Made by a program: the position numbers and the translations under genes | Assembly (NCBI GenBank): GCA_011523635.1 | Contig: WTGI01000046.1 | Span: 1-51,697 of the forward strand | Direction of reading: 5' to 3' | Length of the DNA stretch: 51,697 nucleotides | Origin: Acidimicrobiia bacterium | GTDB lineage: Bacteria > Actinomycetota > Acidimicrobiia > Spongiisociales > Spongiisociaceae | The notes under the pieces: model-generated | What the model saw: the letters and a program-made list of their open reading frames with translations, nothing else | Databases searched by the model: none | What the model was told of the DNA's origin: nothing | Shown: one piece after another, positions 34,262 to 45,713 of the stretch | Layout: the number at the start of each line of letters is the position of its first letter | Numbering within the stretch: the stretch's first letter is position 1

Positions 34262-34837
34262 TCATGACCACTCTCCACCTCGGCTGCGGACGGCCAGGTG
34301 GCCCGGAGACGGTTGACCCTCGCCCTCGGCGCCTTGCTGGGTCAGCGACGCCTGGACGGCGAGGCGGTCGGCCAGGTCGTTCCAATCGTTGCCCCCGTGC
34401 CCCTTCACCCAGCGGAAGGTGATCGGCCGGGACCGGTAGAGGTCGACCAGTGGCTCCCAGAGGTCACGGTTCGCCACGGGCTTCTTCTTGGTGTTCATCC
34501 AGCCGCGGGCCAGCCATCCCTTCCACCAACCCTGCCGGAAGCAGTTCACGACATAGGCCGAATCGCTGACGACCTCCACCGCGCCTTCGATGGTCCGCAC
34601 CGCGTCCAGGGCGGCCGCCAACTCCATGCGCTGGTTGGTGGTGTGCGGCTCCGCGCCGCTCCGGTACCGGCCGCCCGGGATCACCCAGGCCCATCCTCCC
34701 GGTCCGGGATTGCCGGAACAGGCCCCGTCGGTGTACACGACCGTGCGATCCGGTGGCCGTGCTCCCCTGCCTCCACCGCGCCCGCGCGAGGACCGGCTCC
34801 GGTTGCTCTGATCGGGTCTGGTGCTGCGTCCGGCCAC
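34262..34837 (-). CDS. rnhA: Ribonuclease HI
   Basis: RNase HI cuts the RNA strand of RNA-DNA hybrids in the cytoplasm, such as R-loops and primers. The 191-residue product has all four catalytic acids: Asp in VVYTDGACSGNPGPGGWA (~37), Glu in TTNQRMELAAAL (~72), Asp in VVSDSAYVV (~92) and Asp in HGGNDWNDLAD (~155). The WVKGH histidine loop is also present. A basic, Arg/Gly-rich N-terminal tail of about 30 residues precedes the catalytic domain, and a ~25-residue tail follows; both exceed the ~155-residue core. No operon partner is evident. Confidence 0.95.
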   Translation of the reverse strand: MAGRSTRPDQSNRSRSSRGRGGGRGARPPDRTVVYTDGACSGNPGPGGWAWVIPGGRYRSGAEPHTTNQRMELAAALDAVRTIEGAVEVVSDSAYVVNCFRQGWWKGWLARGWMNTKKKPVANRDLWEPLVDLYRSRPITFRWVKGHGGNDWNDLADRLAVQASLTQQGAEGEGQPSPGHLAVRSRGGEWS

Positions 34838-35009
34838 GCCTCGAATCCTCCGATCGCGTCCTGGTCAGGCACCATGATGGCATCGACCTGGCGAAGGCAA
34901 ACCCGCGGCGGTACGTCAAGGAAGCGAAACGCCGCGCCCGCGCGCCACAGCTGCCGGAGCCCAAGCTGTTTCACAGGCCCACCACTGACCGCTGTCGGCC
35001 GGCAGCCGG

Positions 35010-35459
35010 CTACGAACCCCCTGCCGTGACCTTCTCCCGGGGAGCGATCCTCTTCAACTCGCCCCTGACCTCGCCGAGATCGCCCACTATCTGGATGATG
35101 TTGCCGGCCATAGATGCCTGACCCTCCTTCAACCCAGCTACACCCTCCTTCAACCCAGCTACATCCGCCTTCAACCCGGCCTGACCCTCCTTCAACCCAG
35201 CTACACCCTCCTTCAACCCAGCTACACCCTCCTTCAACCCGGCCTGACCCGACTTGAGTTCGATCTGGCCGTGCTCAACCCGGGTTAGGCGGGCATCCAT
35301 CCCGGCCAGTACCCCATCCTGCTTATCGAGGCGACGGTTCATGAGCTCATCCTGCTTATCGAGGCGACGGTTCAGACCCTTGGTCGACGAAGCTATCACC
35401 CGCCAGAGGATGCCCACCACAGCGACGAGGCTTCCCAAGTCAACGAGTTGTGAGTCCAT
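35010..35459 (-). CDS. Membrane-anchored coiled-coil protein with AGLKEGV heptad repeats
   Basis: A 149-residue hypothetical protein. One N-terminal hydrophobic segment, LVDLGSLVAVVGILWRVIA, anchors it. NRRLDKQD appears twice near residues 31-48, then seven near-identical heptads (AGLKEGV, AGLKEGQ, AGLKADV) cover ~72-120, then the tail NIIQIVGDLGEVRGELKRIA. The heptads place Leu and Val at regular spacing, consistent with a long coiled coil. They come from a 21-bp tandem DNA repeat (35121-35246), which may vary in number between strains. The function is unknown; short membrane coiled-coil proteins of this type occur near prophage or envelope genes. A broken copy of its 3' end lies at 27143-27220. 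Confidence 0.75.
   Translation of the reverse strand: MDSQLVDLGSLVAVVGILWRVIASSTKGLNRRLDKQDELMNRRLDKQDGVLAGMDARLTRVEHGQIELKSGQAGLKEGVAGLKEGVAGLKEGQAGLKADVAGLKEGVAGLKEGQASMAGNIIQIVGDLGEVRGELKRIAPREKVTAGGS
35121..35246 (-). repeat. Six tandem 21-bp units inside the coiled-coil gene
   Basis: The plus-strand unit accctccttcaacccagcta plus c begins at 35121, 35142, 35184 and 35205. Variants ending aacccggcctg begin at 35163 and 35226. Units are in phase with codons, so gain or loss of a unit adds or removes one heptad without a frameshift. Confidence 0.88.
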
Positions 35460-35831
35460 CCGCTCGCTCCTTCCCTCTCGATTCTAGAAGATCGACGCCA
35501 TGAAGGCCTACAACCCTTACGAGAGGCTTCTGTCTATCAATCCAGCCTTAAACTAGCGTTCAAACCGGCATTCATAGCCTCTGATAGCGAACTAATTTTA
35601 TCATTCTCATATCAGACACCGAATGGCGTGATCGGGCTTCCGGCTCATCACGCCTGAGGCCAGACCGGACACGAAGCCCTCCACATCCTTGACGTGCCCC
35701 GTCCCGGACCGCATGTGGACCCACGTACAACACCTACCCACGCCCACCACCATCCCCCGATCGACACCTGAAGTTCACTAGCCTTGCGGCCGGTTAGCTG
35801 TGGGGACTTCAGGAAGGAAGGTAAGGACGGT
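35460..35831. other. Intergenic region with an AT-rich patch
   Basis: No gene seen. Positions ~35540-35620 are much richer in A and T than the rest of the window (actaattttatcattctcat and neighbours), which may hold divergent promoters for the coiled-coil gene and the dehydrogenase gene, or mark foreign DNA. AAGGAAGG and GTAAGGA before 35832 form the ribosome-binding site of the next gene. Confidence 0.45.
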
Positions 35832-36593
35832 ATGGACCTCAACGGAGCTGTGGCGGTCGTGACAGGAGGGGCTTCGGGCCTCGGGGCGGCTGCCGCCCGG
35901 GCGCTGGCCGCCGAGGGAGCGAAGGTGGCGATCCTCGATGTCAACGACGACCTCGGCAGAGCGGTCGCCGGCGAGCTGGGCGGCATCTTCGCCCATTGTG
36001 ACGTGACCAGCGAGGATGACATGGTGGCCGGGGTCGACGCGGCCGCCCGGCTGGGCGAGATACGCGTGGTGGTCAACTGCGCCGGGATCGGACCACCCTG
36101 CCGGACGCTCGCCCGGGACGGAACCCCCCACTCGCTGGCCCAGTTCCGCAAGGTGATCGACATCAACCTGGTGGGCACCTTCAACACGATCCGGGTCGCC
36201 GCCTCGGCGATGATGGGGAACGAGCCCGACGAGCACAATGACCGGGGCGCCATCATCAACACGGCCTCCGTGGCCGCCTACGACGGCCAGATCGGCCAGG
36301 CCGCCTACTCGGCCTCCAAGGGCGGGATCGTGGGGATGACGCTGCCGATCGCCCGGGATCTCTCGGTGCTCGGGATCCGGGTCAGCACCATCGCCCCCGG
36401 CATCATCGACACCCCCCTCCTGGCCGGCCTGCCCGAACCCGCCAAGGAGTCGCTGGGCCGCCAGGTCCTGCACCCCAAGCGCCTGGGCCGTCCCGACGAG
36501 TACGCCAAGGTGGTGATGTTCCTGGTCACCCACCGGTACATGAACGGCGAGACCATCCGCATGGACGGCGGGATCAGGATGGCGCCCAAGTAG
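35832..36593 (+). CDS. Short-chain dehydrogenase, 3-hydroxyacyl-CoA dehydrogenase type II (HSD10-like)
   Basis: A 253-residue NAD-dependent oxidoreductase. The cofactor motif VVTGGASGLGAAAARAL lies at ~9-25, with Asp in AILDVND selecting NAD. The catalytic set is N in DINLVGTFN (~113), S in INTASVAAYDGQ (~143) and YSASK (~156-160). The stretch from QAAYSASKGG through VGMTLPIARDL is characteristic of the HSD17B10 group, which oxidises 3-hydroxy-acyl-CoA in fatty-acid or isoleucine breakdown. The upstream 16 in-frame codons are excluded because AAGGA precedes the ATG at 35832. It appears monocistronic. Confidence 0.92.
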   Translation: MDLNGAVAVVTGGASGLGAAAARALAAEGAKVAILDVNDDLGRAVAGELGGIFAHCDVTSEDDMVAGVDAAARLGEIRVVVNCAGIGPPCRTLARDGTPHSLAQFRKVIDINLVGTFNTIRVAASAMMGNEPDEHNDRGAIINTASVAAYDGQIGQAAYSASKGGIVGMTLPIARDLSVLGIRVSTIAPGIIDTPLLAGLPEPAKESLGRQVLHPKRLGRPDEYAKVVMFLVTHRYMNGETIRMDGGIRMAPK

Positions 36594-36671
36594 GGCCCGA
36601 GCAGGGGCGTGCCGACGCCTGGGGGAAGCGATATCTAGGCTGAACTCGTTAAGCAAGGAGAATCAACCAAG

Positions 36672-37415
36672 GTGACCCAGGAAGATGCTCAGTACATGGC
36701 AAGGCGTGCATCACGCTCGGGCCAGATAGCACTGCTCATCGACGGCGACAATGCCCAGCCCTCTCTCATTGAGGACATCCTGGCCGAGGTCGCCAAGTAC
36801 GGGATCGTGACGACCCGGCGCATCTACGGGGACTGGACGCTGCCGCAGATGTCCTCGTGGAAGAAGGGTCTGCAGACTTATGCCATCCAGCCGATACAGC
36901 AGTTCCGTTACACGGTGGGTAAGAACGCCACGGACAGTGCTCTGATCATCGATGCGATGGACCTGCTGCACGCCGGATCCGTTGACGGCTTCTGCATAGT
37001 CTCCAGCGACAGCGACTACACCCGCCTGGCCACGAGAATCCGCGAACAGGGCCTGTTCGTCATGGGCATCGGCCAGAGGCAGACGCCGAACTCTCTCGTC
37101 AACGCATGCGAGATATTCGTCTACACCGAAAACCTGAAGGCGCCCGAGCAGCCCGCCACCAGCCAGGACAAATCTCCTGGTCCCACGAAATGGATCGTGA
37201 CCGCGAGGAGAGCCATCGAGGCTGTCCTGGACGAGGACGGTTGGGCCAATATAGGGGCGGTCGGCAGCCAGATACGGAAGCTGGATCCTGCGTTCGACTA
37301 CCGCAGCTACGGACACTCACGGTTGTCCCCCCTCATCAAGTCCCGGCCCGACAAGTTCAGGACCGAAGAGCGGATGCTCGGCGGGCACAAGCAGATCTAC
37401 ATAAGGAACAGGTGA
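36672..37415 (+). CDS. NYN-domain (LabA/DUF88-like) nuclease with LOTUS/OST-HTH domain
   Basis: A 247-residue protein from a GTG start, with AAGGAG 11 bases upstream. The N-terminal PIN-like NYN domain shows its acidic residues: IALLIDGDNAQPSL (~18-31), VGKNATDSALIIDAMDLL (~82-98) and CIVSSDSDYTRLA (~107-119). The C-terminal part (~170-247) ends in a LOTUS-type module, DPAFDYRSYGHSRLSPLI, as in OST-HTH RNA-binding domains. Family knowledge: metal-dependent RNA cleavage guided by the LOTUS domain; bacterial roles are poorly defined. It is monocistronic and convergent with the selenoprotein candidate. Confidence 0.9.
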   Translation: MTQEDAQYMARRASRSGQIALLIDGDNAQPSLIEDILAEVAKYGIVTTRRIYGDWTLPQMSSWKKGLQTYAIQPIQQFRYTVGKNATDSALIIDAMDLLHAGSVDGFCIVSSDSDYTRLATRIREQGLFVMGIGQRQTPNSLVNACEIFVYTENLKAPEQPATSQDKSPGPTKWIVTARRAIEAVLDEDGWANIGAVGSQIRKLDPAFDYRSYGHSRLSPLIKSRPDKFRTEERMLGGHKQIYIRNR

Positions 37416-37491
37416 GGCAGGTCGATCTGATTCCGCAGATCCTTCGGGTTGCCCGACCCGGCGGACTGACGGATCCGGGCACTCCTGCCTC
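37414..37491. terminator. Composite inverted repeat between convergent genes
   Basis: GAGGCAGG (37414-37421) and CCTGCCTC (37484-37491) can pair around an inner CGGGT/ACCCG hairpin (37445-37460). It lies just after the NYN stop codon and before the convergent redoxin stop, where a two-way terminator is expected. There is no U-run, so the call is tentative. Confidence 0.35.
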
Positions 37492-37553
37492 TCGGTGAGG
37501 CCAGCCGGGGGCCTACTAACGACACTCCTTCCGCACCGGCTACCGACGGGCCG

Positions 37554-38675
37554 CTAGTCCAGGGCGTCCACCAGACTCTGGAACTTGCTGGCAGAGAAGC
37601 GGCTTGTAGCCTGCTCCACCCGGTTGCCGTGTTTGTCGACCAGCATCACGTGGGACGTGTACGAGTGAGGACCCTTGTAGTGTCGCCATACGGCATTTGA
37701 GCTGTCCCAGAGGTTGGTGAAGGTGAGCCGGTACGTGCTCACGAACTCCCTGGCCTTGCCCAGATTGTTCCATGTCTGGGGGTTGATGCCCACCACGGTG
37801 ACCTTATCGGCATTCTCTCGAGCGAACCGCTCGACCTCGGGGGCGTGCCCCCGGCAAGTGGGTCACCACTCGGCCCAGAACCAGAACATGACCGCCTTGT
37901 CGCCGGTGAACAGCGACCGGAGGTTCACGGTGTCGCCGGTGGACACGTCGGTCAGGTCGGTATCCGGGACATCGGCGCTGATCTCGACCGGTCCGGACGC
38001 GGCCGCCTCCTCCTGCTTGAGCAATGCCCGGTGGAGGAAGGTGGCCATCTCGCCCCGTTTGACGGCCTGGCCGGGGCAGTAACGGAGCGGATCGGTACCG
38101 CACCCGGCGGTGACGCCGGCCGCGAACAGGGCGTCGATGTCGGCTCCGTGCGTGCGGCCCACGTCCACGTCGGCGAACCCGGCCGACGACTCGGCGGGTT
38201 CGAGATCGAAGGCGCGGACCAGGAAGGAGGCCATTTGGGCCCGGTTGACGGTATCGTCCGGGCAGTAGCGGAGGGGACCGGTAGCGCATCCCCTGGTTAT
38301 CTCCCGGGCGGCGAGTTCCTCCGCGTAGGGCGACCACCACTCGGCGGCGTCTACGTCCGCGAACCGGGAGGTTCCGGTGGTGGTGACCTCGCCGCCGAGC
38401 GCCCGGACCAGCCAGACCGCCATCACCCACCGCTCCACCGGGACGTCGGGACAGAAGCCGTCCTCACAGAGGGTGTCCTCGAACAGGCCCCTCTCCGCGA
38501 GGGCGTTGATGGCAGGTTCGTGCCAGTCGCCCTCGTCCACGTCGGGGAAGCCTCCGGCGGCACCGGTGGCGGCCGGCGCCGGAGCGGTCGCGGCGACCAC
38601 CAGCGCGAGCGCAACCAGCCCCACCAGGGCGGGCCGCAGCCGCCGGAGGGACGCTGAACGCTCGGATGCCGTCAC
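37554..38675 (-). CDS. Candidate selenoprotein: SLH repeats fused to a TlpA/DsbE-like thioredoxin domain, Sec at the active site
   Basis: Read through one in-frame TGA (37863-37865), this is a 373-residue protein from a GTG start (GGGGAG five bases upstream). Residues 1-38 are a signal peptide. Residues ~40-225 are three S-layer-homology repeats (FPDVDEGDWHEPAINAL, then two with ...LRYCP). Residues ~235-373 are a thioredoxin domain close to the MPT53/DsbE and TlpA group. The TGA is codon 271 in FWAEW-TGA-PTCRGH, where relatives have WCPxC, so the redox centre would be U271-x-x-C274. Downstream codons stay in frame for 102 residues and keep the fold (VVGINPQTW, FTNLWDSS, HVMLVDKHGN). The usual cis-Pro is Thr340. 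A 6-bp hairpin starts nine bases after the TGA. It would be an exported, wall-associated oxidoreductase. Alternatives are a nonsense mutation or a sequencing error. The second UGA-Cys case in this window argues against both. Confidence 0.8.
37838..37853 (-). promoter_or_regulatory. Candidate SECIS hairpin of the SLH-thioredoxin gene
   Basis: Nine nt after the TGA, CGGGGG-CACG-CCCCCG can form a 6-bp stem with a tetraloop; opening the top pair gives a loop starting with G. Bacterial SECIS elements lie just downstream of the Sec UGA with the loop about 15-20 nt away, as here. The loop does not carry the GGUC seen in the other candidate, so support is moderate. Confidence 0.5.
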
Positions 38676-38785
38676 TGATGCTCCCCGTTGTCGGGACCCG
38701 CCTCATGATACTTGCCACCGGCCACAATGACCGGTGCGCGGATCCCGGTCAGAGCTCTCCACGGCGGCGCGATAGACTCCCGGCG

Positions 38786-39478
38786 ATGGGGAGGATGGTG
38801 GTGATCAGGCACACCCGCGAGTCCCTGGGCAGGCTGGCCGAGCGCCTGGAGCATGCCGGGATGGAGTGGGAGGAGACCTTTGTCATCGACGGGGACCCGC
38901 TCCCTCCGGCCGACGAAGTGGACGTCCTCGTGATGACGGGCGGCCGCATGGGAGCCTACGACACGGACGAGTTTCCCTGCCTGGTCGACGAGATGCGCCT
39001 GGTGCGCGAGCTGGTGGAGCGGGACGTGCCCGTGCTGGGGATATGCCTCGGATCCCAGCTGCTGGCCGCCGCTCTGGGGGGCCGGGCCTATCTGGCCGAC
39101 CGTCCCGAGGTCGGCGCGGTCCCGGTGAAGCTCACCGAGGCCGGTTACCGCCACCCGGTGGTGTCGAAAGTGGCCGGACGGAGGGTGTTCGAGATGCACC
39201 AGGACACGTTCGACCTGCCTCCCGGCAGCGTGCTGCTGGCCCGGTCCGACCGGTTCCCCCAGGCGTTCGAACTGGGGTCGGCGCTGGCCATCCAGTTCCA
39301 TCCCGAGGCCCACAACTCCGCGGCCAACAAGTGGGCCAACCACGGTGCCCGCTGGATGGTGGAGCGGGCGGGCAGCAACCCGGAGGAGTTCGCCGCCGGC
39401 ATGGAGGACGCCCGGGCGGAGCTGAACGAGGGTTCCTACCAGCTGTTCGACGCCTGGATCGCCGGCCTGGGTGAGTAA
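38786..39478 (+). CDS. Class I glutamine amidotransferase-like protein
   Basis: About 230 residues. The nucleophile elbow GICLGSQLLAAALGG (Cys ~85) and the histidine in IQFHPEAH (~171) match the GATase class I triad, with the Glu two residues after the His. Stand-alone members of this group resemble the GMP-synthase glutaminase domain, but many act on gamma-glutamyl compounds or have unknown partners. MTGGRMGAYD (~50) is the usual oxyanion strand. The start is between ATG 38786 and ATG 38795; the first is used. No synthase partner is adjacent. It is divergent from the selenoprotein candidate, with about 110 nt between starts. Confidence 0.85.
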   Translation: MGRMVVIRHTRESLGRLAERLEHAGMEWEETFVIDGDPLPPADEVDVLVMTGGRMGAYDTDEFPCLVDEMRLVRELVERDVPVLGICLGSQLLAAALGGRAYLADRPEVGAVPVKLTEAGYRHPVVSKVAGRRVFEMHQDTFDLPPGSVLLARSDRFPQAFELGSALAIQFHPEAHNSAANKWANHGARWMVERAGSNPEEFAAGMEDARAELNEGSYQLFDAWIAGLGE

Positions 39479-39529
39479 GGGGAGAAGAACCACCCTGCCC
39501 TATCGGCCGATCTGCCCGGCAGGTGCCGT

Positions 39530-41746
39530 CTAGGAGGTGATCCGGGATGGCCACCAGTTCCACCGGCCCAGCAGGGAGACCACGGCCGGAACTATCAGGG
39601 TGCGGGTGATGAAGGTGTCCATCAGCACTCCGATCGCCACCCCGAACCCGAGTTGCAGCAGGTCCTGGAGCGGCAGGGTCATCAGCGCGGAGAAGGTGCC
39701 GGCGAGGATGAGCCCGGCAGAGGTGATGACCGGCCCGGTGCGCGCCAGGGCATGGCGCGTCGCCTCTTTGAGCGGGGCCGTCCGGGCCTCCTCGCGGATG
39801 CGCGACATGAGGTAGATGTTGTAGTCGACGCTCAGGGCGTTCAGGAACACGAAGAGGAAGAACGGGACGGCGGGACCCAGCCCGGTGTGACCTGCCAGGA
39901 CGATGAACACCACCACCACGAGCCCGAGTGTCGCGAAGTAGGTGAAGGCGATCGTCACCATCAGGTAGAGCGGGGCGATGAGCGAGCGCAGCAGCAGGGC
40001 CAGGACCACGCCGATGGCCAGGAGGATCAGGGGAAGCACGACCACCGAGTCCCTGTTGCCCGCCGTGCGGGTGTCGTAGGCCTCGGCCGTGTCCCCGCCC
40101 ACCAGCACGCTCCCGGCGGCCAGGCCCAGGGCCGAGGCCTCCTGCCGGGCGAGGGCCCGCAACTCGGGCACGGCATCCAGGGCCTCCCCGGAGAAGGGTT
40201 CCTCCACGAGCACCACGTCCAGGCGGCCCGCTCCCCCATCGGCGGAGACGAACCGGCGCCCGCTCCCCTCCGGCAGCTGGGAGATGTCCGGCCCCCGTAT
40301 GCCCAGCGGCCTGCTGGGACCGGAGACGTCGGCCACGGCCGGGTGGTCGGCGAGTTCCAGCGTGAGGACGTCCAGCTGCTCGAGCACGGCAGGATCGAGG
40401 GCGCCGGCACCCGGGGGCAGGGAGACATAGACCTGGGTGGGAGAGAGCTCGCCGGCCGGGAACCCGCCCCGCAACAGCTCGAAGCTGCGGACCGATTCCG
40501 TGTTGGACGGCAGCCGGTCGAGTTGGTCGTAGTTGGCCTTGAATGGGATGAGGCCCGCCACCAGCACCGCCAGACCCACCCCCGTCACGACCAGGGTCAG
40601 GATCGGCCTGCCCAGAACGACCCCGCCGATCCGGCCGTAGACGCTGCGCCGCCAGTCTGCCCGCTCCGTCGCGCCGGCCTGCAGGCGGGGCTGAGCGGGC
40701 CAGAAGGCGCGCCGGCCGAAGATGGTCAGCACAGCCGGGATGAGGGTCAGGGCGGCCAGCATCATCAGCGCCACCGCCAGCGCGATGATGGGACCGAGCG
40801 CCTGGTAGGAGCGCAGCGTGGCGAGCCCGAGCGCCGCGCATGCGACCAGGATCGTCGCCCCGGCCGAGGCGACCGCGCCGCCGACGCCGCGCATGGTCAG
40901 CCTCATCGCCTGGTGGCTGTCGTCATGGCGCGTCAGTTCCTCCCGGAAGCGCGCCGAGACGAACAGCACATAGTCGGTGCCGGTGCCGAAGAGGACCACC
41001 GTCATGATGCCGGTCGTCTGCCCGGAGATCGGGATCCCGAAGCGGAGGGCGTACCAGGCCGCTATGGCCCCGGCCATCTGGAAGACCAGCCCCACCCCCA
41101 GCAGCGGGATGGCGGCCATGACCGGGGAGCGGTAGATGATCACCAGCAGCACCAGCACCAGCAGGACGGTCACCACCAGGAGCAGGGTGTCGATCTGGGT
41201 GAACACCCGGACCAGGTCGACGATGAGGCCTCCGGGCCCGCCCACGGCGACCTCTACGCCGCCCAGATCGAACGACGCCGACCGGTCCCGGATGGCCGCG
41301 ACCGTGTCGAGGAAGGCCGGGTCGGCAGGCTCGCCGGCCACCTCCGCGAAGACGTACATGGTGGTGCCGTCGGGCGACACGAGACCGGTCCGCTGGCCCA
41401 TGACCGGGTCGGGACTGAGATCCTGGCCCACGTTGTCCGGAGCCGCCGGACCGGACAGCCAGGCGGCCAGCTCGGCCGCAGCCGCGTAGGCGGCGGATCC
41501 CAGGCCCCCGGACTCCCGGAACACGACCAGGACCGGCGTGCCGGCCGCCGGGAAGCGCTCCTGGGCGAACCGGTACGCCCGCGTGGCCTCGGCGTCCCTC
41601 GGCAGGAAGAGCGCCTGCTCGTTCTCGTTGGCGTCCGCCAGCATCGGGAGCTGCGAGATCAGTGCGCCCGCGGCCACCATCCAGACGGCGAGCGTCACCC
41701 ACTTGCCGCGGCGACCGCAGGCGAAATCGGTGAGGCGGCCGAGCAC
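39530..41746 (-). CDS. MMPL/RND-family transporter
   Basis: A 738-residue membrane protein with the RND layout: a transmembrane helix at ~17-36, an extracellular domain (~40-175), helices ~180-350, a second extracellular domain (~390-540) and helices ~545-720. GTGTDYVLFVSARFREEL (~252-269) and DYNIYLMSRIREEART (~632-647) are the two MMPL sequence blocks with the proton-relay-type Asp-Tyr pairs. Actinobacterial MMPL proteins export lipids or lipid-linked compounds across the membrane with proton force. No lipid-synthesis gene is nearby, so the cargo is unknown. Confidence 0.92.
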   Translation of the reverse strand: MLGRLTDFACGRRGKWVTLAVWMVAAGALISQLPMLADANENEQALFLPRDAEATRAYRFAQERFPAAGTPVLVVFRESGGLGSAAYAAAAELAAWLSGPAAPDNVGQDLSPDPVMGQRTGLVSPDGTTMYVFAEVAGEPADPAFLDTVAAIRDRSASFDLGGVEVAVGGPGGLIVDLVRVFTQIDTLLLVVTVLLVLVLLVIIYRSPVMAAIPLLGVGLVFQMAGAIAAWYALRFGIPISGQTTGIMTVVLFGTGTDYVLFVSARFREELTRHDDSHQAMRLTMRGVGGAVASAGATILVACAALGLATLRSYQALGPIIALAVALMMLAALTLIPAVLTIFGRRAFWPAQPRLQAGATERADWRRSVYGRIGGVVLGRPILTLVVTGVGLAVLVAGLIPFKANYDQLDRLPSNTESVRSFELLRGGFPAGELSPTQVYVSLPPGAGALDPAVLEQLDVLTLELADHPAVADVSGPSRPLGIRGPDISQLPEGSGRRFVSADGGAGRLDVVLVEEPFSGEALDAVPELRALARQEASALGLAAGSVLVGGDTAEAYDTRTAGNRDSVVVLPLILLAIGVVLALLLRSLIAPLYLMVTIAFTYFATLGLVVVVFIVLAGHTGLGPAVPFFLFVFLNALSVDYNIYLMSRIREEARTAPLKEATRHALARTGPVITSAGLILAGTFSALMTLPLQDLLQLGFGVAIGVLMDTFITRTLIVPAVVSLLGRWNWWPSRITS

Positions 41747-41878
41747 TACCGGTTCCCGGGGGGCACTCCGGCCGGGCGGCGGCCGAGGCTGGTGGTTCCG
41801 GCGCTCATCACCGAACGATGCTAACGAGGCCCCCGGAGCCCTTTCCTGCTGCCGGCGGGGGAAGGAGCGCCTGGCGGT

Positions 41879-42427
41879 TCAGTCGGGGATCCAGGATTCG
41901 GTCTCGATGCCCAGACCGTCGGCGACCCGGTTGGCGTAGGCGTAGTAGCCGACCACCTCGACTATGTCGAGGATGTCACGATCGGAGAAACCGGCCGATC
42001 GCAGGGCCTCTACGTCAGCGTCTTCCATCGCGCCGGGCGTCGCGGTCAGCTTGACGGCGAACCTCAGCATCGACCGCCGCTTGGGCGACAGGTCGGCAGT
42101 CGTCCAGTCCTGCTCGATCGCCTCGACCAGCTCATCGTCCTTGATCAGCCGGCGCAGACCGCGCCGGTGGTGGACGACTCAGTAGTGGCAGTCGTTCTCG
42201 AGGCTCACCACCAGGGCGATGATCTCCCGCTCGACCTTGCGGAGCGTCGCGGTACCGGCCATCGCCGACTCGTAGAGGGCCAGGTGCGCAGCCATACCGC
42301 GGGGGTTGAGCGAGTGCACCGCCATGATGTTGTCGACCCGCCCGTACGCGCGATCGACGACCCGGGGGTAGAGATCGCCGAGCTCGCCATCCCAGGAATC
42401 GTCGGGAATGACCTCGATACGCGCCAT
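41879..42427 (-). CDS. Candidate selenoprotein: AhpD-like peroxidase-related protein (CxxU)
   Basis: Read through a TGA at 42179-42181, this gives a 182-residue protein of the carboxymuconolactone-decarboxylase/AhpD fold, with start ATG 42427 (a TTG just upstream is less likely). The active site reads LENDCHY-TGA-VVHHRRG: family members have C-x-x-C followed by x-x-H-H, so the TGA stands exactly for the second Cys, giving Cys80 and Sec83. The remaining 99 residues are intact and family-like (SPKRRSMLRFAVKL, GFSDRDILDIVEVVGYYAYANR). An ideal SECIS hairpin follows (42149-42167). AhpD-like selenoproteins have been reported in bacteria; they reduce peroxides or recycle a peroxidase. It lies 74 nt after katG on the same strand, so an oxidative-stress operon is likely. 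Confidence 0.88.
42149..42167 (-). promoter_or_regulatory. bSECIS element of the AhpD-like selenoprotein gene
   Basis: Eleven nt after the TGA, CCGGCGC-GGTCT-GCGCCGG forms a perfect 7-bp stem with a GGUCU loop. To my recollection this is the same 11-nt spacing and the same GGUC loop start as the E. coli fdhF element recognised by SelB. It lies inside the coding sequence, as bacterial SECIS elements do. Confidence 0.85.
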
Positions 42428-42501
42428 CAACGCTCACTCTCCACCGGCAAGGCCCATCCTATGTTGACGTGTGGCAGCCACCACCTGAGAGCACATCGTG
42501 T

Positions 42502-45698
<3,197 letters not shown>

Positions 45699-45713
45699 GG
45701 ATGCGCGTCCCGG

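Noticed and set aside
34835-34975. Plus-strand gene fragment encoding LVRHHDGIDLAKANPRRYVK
   Set aside because: It has coding-like GC3 and a protein-like sequence, but no start, no family I recognise, and it overlaps the 5' end of the RNase HI region. It may be a gene remnant; evidence is too weak to list.
35121-35246. CRISPR array
   Set aside because: The 21-bp units abut each other without spacers and encode in-frame protein heptads.
37863-37865. TGA in the SLH-thioredoxin gene as an ordinary stop, giving a 270-residue SLH protein
   Set aside because: The downstream frame keeps 102 residues of thioredoxin fold, including the second active-site Cys, without another stop, and the TGA sits on the catalytic Cys codon; a second such case lies nearby.
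42179-42181. TGA in the AhpD-like gene as a nonsense mutation
   Set aside because: It falls on the catalytic Cys position, the downstream half is intact, and a SECIS-type hairpin follows at the expected distance.
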